From positions 1 through 14,348 of the forward strand of contig MNUO01000027.1 in assembly GCA_001871015.1 (NCBI GenBank): 14,348 nt of DNA. Reading direction: 5' to 3'. Position numbers and translations under genes: made by a program. Source of the stretch: Candidatus Desantisbacteria bacterium CG1_02_38_46. Its GTDB lineage: Bacteria > Desantisbacteria > UBA1551 > UBA1559. This document shows positions 1-8,345 of the stretch, in pieces. Position 1 is the first letter of the stretch. The number at the start of each line of letters is the position of its first letter. The notes beneath the pieces are model-generated. The model saw nothing but the letters and a program-made list of their open reading frames with translations, had not been told where the DNA came from and ran no database searches.

Positions 1-442
1 CGTCTTCATCCCTTGGCCTTGCTTTCTGCCAGTAGAATTTTATATCTCGTGGTTTAAAAACTCCGAGGGATTTGTTTTCAGTTTGCAATTTGTTCAGGAT
101 TTCACACATTGATTTATCTAATGTCGGCAGGACAATCTCTTTTCTTTTAACCCATTTGTCACTTGTATCAAGATGGTCTACTACCTTTATGCTATCTGCA
201 TTTACTCTAAAACTCTCCGGTCTTTTGTCATCTGAGGGTTTGCTAATTTTTGCTCTGATAATCGCATATTTCGGGAATTTTTGTTCTTCATCCAGATCGC
301 GGTATGGAATAGGATATAAACGTACCCATTTCTTATCATCAATGGTTATACCCGCAACACAGATCGTTTCTCCGTACTTTTTGCTGGGGTTTGGGTATGC
401 TTTTACTGTGATAAGGATATCTTTTGTCAGCCAATCTTTCAT
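1..442 (-). CDS. Uncharacterised DUF488-partner protein, C-terminus beyond the left edge
   Basis: An open frame starts at ATG 442-440 and runs leftward without a stop to base 1 (147 codons visible). The protein begins MKDWLTKDILITVKAYPNPS and continues through KKYGETICVAG and WVRLYPIPYRDL, a conserved-looking N-terminal block that I recall in proteins encoded beside DUF488 genes. I cannot name a domain or reaction. It has no signal peptide or membrane segment; it is charged, soluble-looking and rich in Lys and Asp. Its start codon overlaps the stop of the upstream DUF488 gene (ATGA, 442-439), so the two are almost certainly one transcript with coupled translation and probably work together. 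The plus-strand open frame over the same bases is its antisense shadow. Confidence is high that it is a gene and low on any function. Confidence 0.85.
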   Translation of the reverse strand, partial: MKDWLTKDILITVKAYPNPSKKYGETICVAGITIDDKKWVRLYPIPYRDLDEEQKFPKYAIIRAKISKPSDDKRPESFRVNADSIKVVDHLDTSDKWVKRKEIVLPTLDKSMCEILNKLQTENKSLGVFKPRDIKFYWQKARPRDED

Positions 443-939
443 AGGTGTACTACTTGTAGTCCATTTCTATCTATTCGTTTTACTTCTGAAGCAATTATTT
501 TTCTGTGGCACACGCCGACATCTTTTTCAAAACACATCAGGCAACAAATCGTATTCTCTACAAGATTTAACAGAGACTGGAGTTCTTCCTTTTGTGTTTC
601 AAGATACCCCTCGTATTCATCAAAGAACTGCTCATAATCACCATTTTTCTTTACTTCCTTGCGTAAAGCAGAAGGACTGCCAAGTTTTTTCAAATGGATA
701 TACTTTATCCCTTGCTGGTTAACTGCGTTTTCAATCTGAGATTTTGAAAAACCTTTTTTCCTGCTCAATGGAATCTCTCGGACATCAGCGAGGACTTTAA
801 CATTGTTTTCCTTGAGGCGATTTACAAAATCTTCCACTTGCAATCCCTCATAGCCAATGGTATACAGAAATTCACCGTTATGCCTGCCATTTCCTCTTTT
901 ACCAAGGATGTGTTTTATAAAATTAGAAATAAAGTTCAT
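439..939 (-). CDS. DUF488 family protein
   Basis: A 166-residue protein carrying the hallmarks of DUF488 (PF04343): LYTIGYEG near the N-terminus, LADVREIPLSRKKGFSK in the middle, and the Cys/His block CCLMCFEKDVGVCHRKI near the C-terminus. The family is small, cytosolic and of unsettled function; the conserved Cys and CHR residues suggest a metal or catalytic site (inference). I chose ATG 939-937, preceded by GAGGGAG, although the spacing is short (2 nt). An in-frame TTG at 978 would add 13 residues but lies inside a hairpin, so I reject it. The gene ends in an ATGA overlap with its partner gene. It is transcribed away from dnaA, probably from the promoter at 1149-1176 through a leader with a terminator-like hairpin. 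Confidence 0.9.
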   Translation of the reverse strand: MNFISNFIKHILGKRGNGRHNGEFLYTIGYEGLQVEDFVNRLKENNVKVLADVREIPLSRKKGFSKSQIENAVNQQGIKYIHLKKLGSPSALRKEVKKNGDYEQFFDEYEGYLETQKEELQSLLNLVENTICCLMCFEKDVGVCHRKIIASEVKRIDRNGLQVVHL

Positions 940-1142
940 ATCTCCCTCACTAAAAATAAAAACCCGCTTCAATATCAAAGCAGGTTAATATCTTGGTTCT
1001 CCTTTGTAAAAATCCCCACTTATTTATTTCTATCAGAAGACTCATCAATCCCTCCGAGCCCACCCTCTTTTAGGACTGCCATATCTTCTCTGGAATTAAA
1101 TATATATAATGGCAAATGCCCTGTACTGCCCTCTTTTTTTAT
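940..1142 (-). promoter_or_regulatory. Candidate 5' leader of the DUF488 unit, possible attenuator
   Basis: If transcription starts about 7 nt after the -10 box at 1149-1154, the DUF488 mRNA has a leader of roughly 200 nt. It contains a 20-codon mini-ORF (1082-1020, starting MAVLKEGGLGG, weak SD) and ends with a terminator-like hairpin (961-986) that touches the DUF488 ribosome-binding site. No room for a promoter remains between hairpin and start codon, so the hairpin must lie in the DUF488 transcript, or the leader is a free small RNA. I recognise no known riboswitch class. The stretch 1040-1075 (TCCCTCCGAGCCCACCCTC and flank) may be a degenerate dispersed repeat. Confidence 0.4.
949..986 (-). 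terminator. Intrinsic-terminator-like hairpin just upstream of DUF488
   Basis: Read leftward the RNA is AACCUGCUU, an 8-nt loop, AAGCGGGUU, then UUUAUUUUUAG. The nine-pair stem (arms 978-986 and 961-969) has one G-U pair and is followed by a T-rich tract at 960-952. On the plus strand no T-run follows, so it would act leftward only. The DUF488 start is 10 bases beyond, which fits attenuation rather than simple gene-end termination, since no credible leftward gene precedes it. Confidence 0.6.
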
Positions 1143-1148
1143 AATATC

Positions 1149-1176
1149 ATTCTACCAGATTTTCAAAAAAAGTCAA
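1149..1176 (-). promoter_or_regulatory. Sigma70-like promoter reading leftward to DUF488
   Basis: On the minus strand: -35 TTGACT (1176-1171), 16-bp spacer, extended -10 TGG-TAGAAT (-10 at 1154-1149). Five of six bases match the consensus in each hexamer, and the TGn extension compensates for the 16-bp spacer. It sits back to back with the dnaA promoter candidate. Confidence 0.6.
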
Positions 1177-1194
1177 GGGTAATATATTTTTTGC

Positions 1195-1222
1195 TTGATT
1201 TTTTTTATTTTTGTGATATACT
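1195..1222 (+). promoter_or_regulatory. Candidate dnaA promoter
   Basis: -35-like TTGATT (1195-1200), 16-bp spacer, extended -10 TGA-TATACT (-10 at 1217-1222). An overlapping TATAAT at 1222-1227 could be an alternative -10. The site is about 105 bp upstream of dnaA, and the DnaA boxes at 1268-1310 lie in the predicted leader, the usual arrangement for dnaA autoregulation. Confidence 0.5.
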
Positions 1223-1233
1223 ATAATAAAAAT

Positions 1234-1257
1234 TGCAGGGTAAGTCCTGCAGCTACA
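1234..1257 (+). repeat. Hairpin repeat upstream of dnaA, related to the hairpins before dnaN
   Basis: Perfect 6-bp inverted arms TGCAGG (1234-1239) and CCTGCA (1246-1251) around a GTAAGT loop, followed by GCTAC. The order CAGG..TAAGTCCTG.AG.TAC is shared with the hairpin at 3025-3046 beyond dnaA, so the two look like copies of one dispersed element. There is no U-run, so it is not a terminator. Confidence 0.5.
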
Positions 1258-1267
1258 AAAAAGAGGC

Positions 1268-1310
1268 TGTGGAGAACTATATCCACAAATGTGGATAAAC
1301 TTGTGGATAA
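1268..1310. promoter_or_regulatory. DnaA-box cluster upstream of dnaA
   Basis: Two perfect boxes on the minus strand (TTATCCACA at 1290-1298 and 1302-1310) and two one-mismatch boxes (1279-1287 plus strand, ATATCCACA; 1268-1276 minus strand, TTCTCCACA). Adjacent boxes in the leader or promoter of dnaA normally bind DnaA for autoregulation and form the upstream arm of a bipartite origin. Confidence 0.9.
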
Positions 1311-1328
1311 ATTTTCTGGAGGAAAGCA

Positions 1329-2708
1329 ATGGAAGGAGAAGAAGTATGGCAGGCGGTGCTGTCCGGGCTGGAAAAAACTGTCAATAAACAAAGTTTTGAC
1401 ACCTGGTTTAAACCTGTTCAATTTCTGCGCGCTTCCGAGGATTTAATTGAAATCGGCGTGCCAAACAGGTTTTGCCTTGATTGGATTACCGAACATTACC
1501 AAGCTCTCATTACGGAAATGATAAGAGGCATTGCAAATAGAGCTCTCGAAATTAGATTTTTAGTCGTAGAAGATTCGCCAGGCGAACCCTCATCTGCTCC
1601 TGCCAGCACGGGTGCCAAACCATTGGTGCCAAGCAGGCCAGGAGGCGATGCCGATGAACAACCTCATCCGGAAACCGATACCCTGAATCCAAAATATACT
1701 TTTGAGAATTTTGTCGTGGGGGAAAATAACCACTTTGCCCAGGCTGCATCCCTGGCAGTAGCAGAAGCACCTGCTAAAGCATACAACCCCCTCTTTATAT
1801 ATGGTAAGGTAGGGCTTGGAAAAACCCATCTTCTTCAGGCAATCGGACACTTCATTAAGAAAAATGAGTCAGCGATAAAGGTTAAGTATATTTCCTCTGA
1901 AAAATTCACCAACGAAATGATAAATTCAATACGGGATGACAAAATGGAGGAGTTCCGTATGGCATACAGGACAGTGGATGTTCTCCTTGTTGACGATATT
2001 CAATTTCTAATTGACAAGGAGCGCACACAGGAAGAATTCTTCCACACCTTTAACGACCTGTATGAGTCCCGCCATCAGGTCGTCATATCTTCTGACCGCC
2101 CGCCCAAAGAGATGATACCCCTGGAAGAACGTCTGCGCTCACGCTTTGAATGGGGGTTGATTGTGGACATCCAGCCCCCGGACCTGGAGACAAGGGTGGC
2201 AATATTGCGCAAAAAAATGGAACCTGAAGGAATTAATATCCCAGAGGAAGTCACTTTTTACATTGCCAATAAAATAAAATTCAATATCAGGGAATTAGAA
2301 GGCGCACTCACAAAAATTATCGCCTATTCCTCGTTAATGAAAAAAGATATAACTTTAAACTTAGCCAGGGAAATATTAAAAGAAATCCTCTCGCAGGAAA
2401 GGGGAGAGGAAATATCAGTTGAAGCAATTCAAAAGATGGTAGCTAAAACATTTAATATCCGTTATGAAGATATGAAAATTAAAAAAAGGAATAGGGAAAT
2501 AGTCTTCCCAAGACAGGTGGCAATGTATCTATGCAGAGAAATTACTGATTATTCATTGCCAGAAATCGGTAAGGAATTTGGAAAAAGAGACCACACTACT
2601 GTTATCCACGCCTATAATAAAATTCAAGAAAGAATAAAGGTGGATGCTGAATTATATAATAAAATAAAGGAGATTATGGGAGGGCTAAAGAAAGAAGGGT
2701 CTGTTTAA
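1329..2708 (+). CDS. dnaA: Chromosomal replication initiator DnaA
   Basis: A 459-residue AAA+ initiator that binds DnaA boxes, melts oriC and recruits the helicase. Domain I is about 1-80. A Pro/Ser/Gly-rich linker (domain II) spans about 83-118. Domain III has Walker A GKVGLGKT (159-166), Walker B LLVDDIQF (219-226), the box VII arginine in SRFEWGL (Arg272) and the sensor II arginine in NIRELEGAL (Arg321). C-terminal domain IV carries the DnaA signature GKRDHTTVIHAYNKI (418-432). The ATG at 1329 has GGAGG at 1318-1322. The length is typical. DnaA-box clusters on both sides of the gene mark it as part of oriC and as autoregulated. Confidence 0.99.
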   Translation: MEGEEVWQAVLSGLEKTVNKQSFDTWFKPVQFLRASEDLIEIGVPNRFCLDWITEHYQALITEMIRGIANRALEIRFLVVEDSPGEPSSAPASTGAKPLVPSRPGGDADEQPHPETDTLNPKYTFENFVVGENNHFAQAASLAVAEAPAKAYNPLFIYGKVGLGKTHLLQAIGHFIKKNESAIKVKYISSEKFTNEMINSIRDDKMEEFRMAYRTVDVLLVDDIQFLIDKERTQEEFFHTFNDLYESRHQVVISSDRPPKEMIPLEERLRSRFEWGLIVDIQPPDLETRVAILRKKMEPEGINIPEEVTFYIANKIKFNIRELEGALTKIIAYSSLMKKDITLNLAREILKEILSQERGEEISVEAIQKMVAKTFNIRYEDMKIKKRNREIVFPRQVAMYLCREITDYSLPEIGKEFGKRDHTTVIHAYNKIQERIKVDAELYNKIKEIMGGLKKEGSV

Positions 2709-2710
2709 AG

Positions 2711-2933
2711 TTATCCACAGGTGTGAATATCTTTGTGAATAGAGAGATTTTAGTATTACCAAACATTTGTGTATAACTTGTGGATAATTTTGATTATATT
2801 TTATATAAAGTTATATTTTTAGGATTTTGTGTAAAAGTATTGTTTATAAACAACCCCTGTGGATAATTTTGTGTATTATAAAATGTCGCAATAAATTATC
2901 AGTAACCAATCCCTTTAGAATAAGTTATTCACA
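2711..2933. promoter_or_regulatory. oriC DnaA-box region between dnaA and dnaN
   Basis: Perfect TTATNCACA boxes lie at 2711-2719 (+, TTATCCACA), 2768-2776 (-, TTATACACA), 2779-2787 (-, TTATCCACA), 2858-2866 (-, TTATCCACA) and 2925-2933 (+, TTATTCACA). One-mismatch boxes lie at 2722-2730, 2734-2742, 2828-2836 and 2870-2878, all minus strand. The first box begins two bases after the dnaA stop codon. The density, AT richness and position between dnaA and dnaN identify the chromosomal origin. The last perfect box faces the trio array. Confidence 0.95.
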
Positions 2934-2937
2934 ATAC

Positions 2938-2979
2938 TTACTACTACTACTATTACTATTATTATTACTATTATTATTA
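2938..2979 (+). promoter_or_regulatory. DnaA-trio array, origin unwinding element
   Basis: Fourteen consecutive triplets, each CTA or TTA, run without interruption: TTA at 2938, four CTA at 2941-2952, then a TTA/CTA mix to 2979. Read 3'->5' on the complementary strand each is GAT or AAT, matching the DnaA-trio consensus 3'-[G/A]AT-5' described for bacterial origins, where DnaA loads onto a single strand to open it. The array starts 4 nt after the DnaA box at 2925-2933. The leucine-rich open frame through it is an artefact of the repeat. Confidence 0.85.
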
Positions 2980-2990
2980 ATAATAATAGT
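2967..2990. repeat. 24-bp perfect AT palindrome at the end of the trio array
   Basis: ACTATTATTATT (2967-2978) is followed directly by its reverse complement AATAATAATAGT (2979-2990). The left half consists of the last DnaA-trios, so the right half gives trio-like units on the opposite strand. It could extrude a cruciform or be a mirrored unwinding element. Confidence 0.8.
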
Positions 2991-3021
2991 TAAGGAAATT
3001 ATACTAAAAGTTATCTATAAC

Positions 3022-3050
3022 CTTCAGGACTAAAGTCCTGAGTTACGTAA
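3022..3050 (+). repeat. First hairpin of an inverted repeat pair before dnaN
   Basis: Stem CAGGAC (3025-3030), loop TAAA, stem GTCCTG (3035-3040), then AGTTAC. The palindrome GAGTTACGTAACTC (3040-3053) links it to a second hairpin of the same design in opposite orientation (3051-3070). It resembles the element at 1234-1257 and is probably part of a dispersed intergenic repeat. Confidence 0.6.
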
Positions 3051-3077
3051 CTCAAACCTTTAGGTCTGAGTTTTCTT
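3051..3077 (+). terminator. Hairpin with U-run upstream of dnaN
   Basis: CTCAAACCT (3051-3059) pairs with AGGTCTGAG (3062-3070) with one mismatch over a very tight TT loop (closing pairs probably open), followed by TTTTCTT. It could end transcripts coming from dnaA or oriC and separate them from dnaN. A TATATT at 3082-3087 might be a dnaN -10 box, but no convincing -35 is visible. Confidence 0.5.
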
Positions 3078-3114
3078 AACATATATTAAGTTAGAGTTAA
3101 AAAAGGAGGAAGAA

Positions 3115-4245
3115 ATGAAGATAAAAGTATCAAAAGGACAAATGTTTTATGGTGTAGGAGTAGTTCAGAATGTAGTGAGTATGAAAGTATCACTTCCCGT
3201 GTTATTAAATATATTATTAGAATCTAGTATAAAAGAAGTGGGGAGTGGAAAGTTAAGATTAACAGCTACAGATTTAGAAATAACAGTTAAATGCACTATT
3301 CCTGTGGAAGTCAAAGAAGAAGGAGGAGTTACTGTCCCTGCTAAATTGTTTACTAATATAATAAAGGAATTACCAGAGAAAGAAGTTTATATTTATACTG
3401 AGGAAAATAATAATATAAAAATTGAATGTGAAAAATCAGTGTTTAATATTTTTGGATTGCCACAAAATGAATTTCCAACCCCACCAACCATAGAAGAAAA
3501 AACTTCTTTAATTATTAACGCTAATATATTAAAAGAAATGATTAGAAAAACAAGATTTGCGGTGTCCACTGATGAGACAAGGTTTAATTTAAATGGAATA
3601 TGCATGATATTAAAGGAGAACCAAGTAAAGATGGTTGCGACAGATGGGCACCGCTTAGCGTATATAAAAGAGGATATACCATTAAGCATAAAAGAAGAAG
3701 TAAGTGTGATAATTCCAAATAAAGTATTGAATGAACTCACTAGATTATTACCAGAGGAAGGGGAAAAGGTTAAGATAAATATTGGGAAGAACTATATATT
3801 ATTTAACCTCTCAGAGGACATATCCATCACATCCCGCCTGATAGAGGGAACATTCCCAGGTTATGAACAGGTGATACCAAAAGAAACTGATAAGCAGATT
3901 AAGGTTAATACCAGGAATTTCTTAGATGCGACACGAAGAGTTTCCCTTTTAACAGAGGAGAAGTCAAACTTAATAAAACTTCAAACAGCAAAGAACCGCC
4001 TTACAGTTATTGGTGACACACCGTCTTCTGGTAAAGCGAGGGAGGAAATAGAAATTTCCCTGAAAGGCGAGGATATTGAAACCGGCTTTAATGCTAAATA
4101 TGTTATGGATGTGTTGAAAGTAATTGACACAGAAGAAATGGTAATTGAGATGAGCAATCCTGCCAGCCCTGCACTCATTAGACCTTACTCAAAGGAGCTA
4201 AAGGAAAAGAACTACCTCTGTGTTGTAATGCCGGTGCGGCTGTAA
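3115..4245 (+). CDS. dnaN: DNA polymerase III beta sliding clamp
   Basis: A 376-residue protein with the clamp hallmarks: an N-terminal segment with LPVLLNILLE, the middle-domain block RFAVSTDETRFNLNGI and ATDGHRLAYI, the segment RLIEGTFPGYEQVIP, and the C-terminal ending NYLCVVMPVRL that lines the peptide-binding pocket. It acts as a ring-shaped dimer that tethers the replicative polymerase and repair proteins to DNA. GGAGG at 3105-3109 fits the ATG at 3115. Codon and base use change inside the gene: roughly the first 660 bases are very AT-rich with TTA/ATA/AGA codons, while the last third is close to the neighbouring genes. It abuts recF with no intergenic base. Confidence 0.98.
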   Translation: MKIKVSKGQMFYGVGVVQNVVSMKVSLPVLLNILLESSIKEVGSGKLRLTATDLEITVKCTIPVEVKEEGGVTVPAKLFTNIIKELPEKEVYIYTEENNNIKIECEKSVFNIFGLPQNEFPTPPTIEEKTSLIINANILKEMIRKTRFAVSTDETRFNLNGICMILKENQVKMVATDGHRLAYIKEDIPLSIKEEVSVIIPNKVLNELTRLLPEEGEKVKINIGKNYILFNLSEDISITSRLIEGTFPGYEQVIPKETDKQIKVNTRNFLDATRRVSLLTEEKSNLIKLQTAKNRLTVIGDTPSSGKAREEIEISLKGEDIETGFNAKYVMDVLKVIDTEEMVIEMSNPASPALIRPYSKELKEKNYLCVVMPVRL

Positions 4246-5400
4246 ATGATTTTAAAAAAATTAAAGATAAAAGATTTTTGCAATTACAAAAACATAGACC
4301 TGGAGTTTAACCCTGCGAGCAATGTATTTTTTGGAGATAACGGCACAGGAAAAACTAATTTGTTAGAGGCAATATATTTCCTGGCATTTTTACGCTCTCA
4401 GCGTGCCTGTAAGGATGGGGAATTAATTCATTGGGGGAAACAAGGTTTTTATTTGAGGGGCGAAGTAGAGCGCAAAGGAAACTTTTTCCACTGTGTAGAG
4501 ATCTCGCTTTATAGAGAGGGGAACAAAAAGCTAAGGATAAACTCCAAAGTCAGAATGAAATTGCCCCCCGCAGAAGAGGGATTAAAGATTGTTGGTTTTT
4601 ACCCCGACGATTCGCTGCTTATAAGCGCTACACCATTATCAAGGCGGCGATTTTTAAATCTGGAAATTTCTCAGATAGATGGAGTTTACCGTAGTTACTT
4701 ACGTCAATACCAGGGGATTCTTACTCAGAGAAACCTTGCCTTAAAACGGGTCAGGAGTAAAAAGGGTTTTTTGGATGACCTCCTTCCCTGGGATGAGCAG
4801 GTTGTTAGAGTTGGGGCACGGATAATCGAGAAAAGACTCTCTCTTATAGAAGAGATATGTCCTATAGCAAGGAAAATCCACGGGTTTTTAACAGGAGGAA
4901 GAGAAGACTTGACAATTGGGTATGTCAATTCTTCAATGGGTGAGGGCTTTCGATATGGTAGCTCGAATACCTCTGAGCGCTCTAATTTGGGGCTGGCGGA
5001 TAAGTTCAGCCAGTCCGTCTGCCGACTGCGAGAAAGAGAGGTTTCCATGGGAATGACGCTGGTTGGTCCACACAGGGACGACATTACATTTTTTATAAAT
5101 AATATTAATGCATCAATCTTTGGCTCCCATGCACAAAAACGCACGATTGTCATTTCCCTGAAGCTTGCGCTGGCGGAACTTTTGGAGAAAATCCTCGGAG
5201 AGCCACCTGCAATTCTCCTTGACGATGTTCTTTCTGAACTGGACGAAAAAAGAAGAGATATGCTGCTTGATTTTCTGCAATCCCACAAAATGCAATGCTT
5301 TATTACCGGCACCAACGCTGAACAATTCAGGAGTAATTTAAAAAAAGCGACTTTTTTTGAAGTTAGTGGCGGCACGATAGCACCGCAGACGATTGGGTAA
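4246..5400 (+). CDS. recF: DNA replication and repair protein RecF
   Basis: A 384-residue ABC/SMC-like ATPase of the RecFOR pathway, which helps load RecA at gapped DNA. Walker A is GDNGTGKT (30-37). The RecF motif LVGPHRDDI is at 272-280. Walker B and D-loop, AILLDDVLSELDEKRR, are at 322-337. The signature region reads GSHAQKRTIVISLKLA (about 293-308), where most RecF proteins have SQGQ; the usual glycine is alanine here. The start codon follows the dnaN stop directly (TAAATG) without a clear SD, so translation is probably coupled to dnaN. Confidence 0.97.
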   Translation: MILKKLKIKDFCNYKNIDLEFNPASNVFFGDNGTGKTNLLEAIYFLAFLRSQRACKDGELIHWGKQGFYLRGEVERKGNFFHCVEISLYREGNKKLRINSKVRMKLPPAEEGLKIVGFYPDDSLLISATPLSRRRFLNLEISQIDGVYRSYLRQYQGILTQRNLALKRVRSKKGFLDDLLPWDEQVVRVGARIIEKRLSLIEEICPIARKIHGFLTGGREDLTIGYVNSSMGEGFRYGSSNTSERSNLGLADKFSQSVCRLREREVSMGMTLVGPHRDDITFFINNINASIFGSHAQKRTIVISLKLALAELLEKILGEPPAILLDDVLSELDEKRRDMLLDFLQSHKMQCFITGTNAEQFRSNLKKATFFEVSGGTIAPQTIG

Positions 5401-5434
5401 TTGGATTATCCAGTTATCTGTATTTGGAGGTATT

Positions 5435-5731
5435 TTGGCACGGCGTGAACCCGAAAAAATAGGCGATATATTAAAAAGGGTGGTAAGGAATTTAGGTATT
5501 GATGCAAGGATGCGCGAGCAGACCCTGTTTTCAATCTGGAATGAAGTTGTGGGCAACAAAATCGCTGGACATGCCAGGCCTTCTCATATTCGCAGAGGAA
5601 GACTTACGGTGCTTGTGGAGAACAGCGGCTACATCCAGGAATATTCTTTTCTTAAAAAGGAACTTCAGAGGAAGCTAAATGCCATCCTTGACAAAGCCAT
5701 TATTAAAGAAATTGTCTTTCGGGTGGGATAG
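5435..5731 (+). CDS. dciA: DciA-like (DUF721) putative helicase loader
   Basis: A 98-residue protein with the DUF721 pattern: a helical N-terminus (IGDILKRVVRNLGI), the core LFSIWNEVVGNKIAGHARP, then GRLTVLVENSGYIQEYSFLKKEL and a closing IKEIVFRVG. DciA family members recruit or load the replicative helicase DnaB in bacteria lacking DnaC/DnaI; that role is inferred by family. I chose TTG 5435, preceded by GGAGG at 5426-5430 with 4-nt spacing. An in-frame TTG at 5393 would overlap recF and add 14 residues unlike the family. It is probably co-transcribed with recF. Confidence 0.9.
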   Translation: MARREPEKIGDILKRVVRNLGIDARMREQTLFSIWNEVVGNKIAGHARPSHIRRGRLTVLVENSGYIQEYSFLKKELQRKLNAILDKAIIKEIVFRVG

Positions 5732-5899
5732 AAAAGGGAAAAATGAAAACAGAGGTATTGAGCGGGTTTAAGCATGAATCAACGAGAGAAAAGGTAATGT
5801 GGTTCTCACAGTTTTCACCAAGCCAGCGCTATAAAATTATGACCGGCTTTGCGCAGTTTATACTTACATCTCGCAGCACGAACAAAAAAGGAAAACCAC

Positions 5900-8274
<2,375 letters not shown>

Positions 8275-8277
8275 TGT

Positions 8278-8339
8278 GGGGGACTGACACATTTACGGAC
8301 GAAGCCCCCGAAGGGGACGAAGTCGTAGAATGTGTCTGT
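8278..8339. repeat. Palindromic intergenic repeat after gyrB
   Basis: Outer arms ACTGACACATT (8283-8293) and AATGTGTCTGT (8329-8339) are inverted with one mismatch (GACACATT/AATGTGTC is perfect). Inside are a CCCC-GGGG mini-hairpin (8306-8316) and GAC/GTC complements. The preceding GGGGGACTGACAC pattern resembles dispersed palindromes of the REP/TnpA-associated type. There is no U-run, so it is not a classical terminator. Confidence 0.55.
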
Positions 8340-8345
8340 GCGTAG

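Noticed and set aside
72-722. A 216-codon plus-strand open frame at the left end
   Set aside because: It is antisense to the DUF488 and partner genes, which have recognisable motifs, coupled starts and an RBS; the plus-strand product has no recognisable features.
1020-1082. 20-codon mini-ORF (MAVLKEGGLGG...) in the DUF488 leader
   Set aside because: Only a weak SD and no recognisable sequence; it may be part of a degenerate repeat. Kept only as a remark under the leader.
940-1142. Possibility that the leader is 6S RNA, SRP RNA or another known RNA
   Set aside because: Size fits 6S loosely, but I see no pairing of the two ends, no central bubble and none of the conserved SRP loop sequences.
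2938-2990. CRISPR-like or plain microsatellite reading of the triplet repeat
   Set aside because: There are no spacers, and the position and phase next to a perfect DnaA box match the DnaA-trio element better than a random microsatellite.
2827-3033. Open frame with a poly-leucine stretch in the dnaA-dnaN gap
   Set aside because: The leucines are CTA/TTA triplets of the DnaA-trio array; there is no credible RBS and the frame crosses several DnaA boxes.
5393-5434. Upstream TTG start for dciA overlapping recF
   Set aside because: The added residues are unlike the family, and the TTG at 5435 has an excellent GGAGG site.
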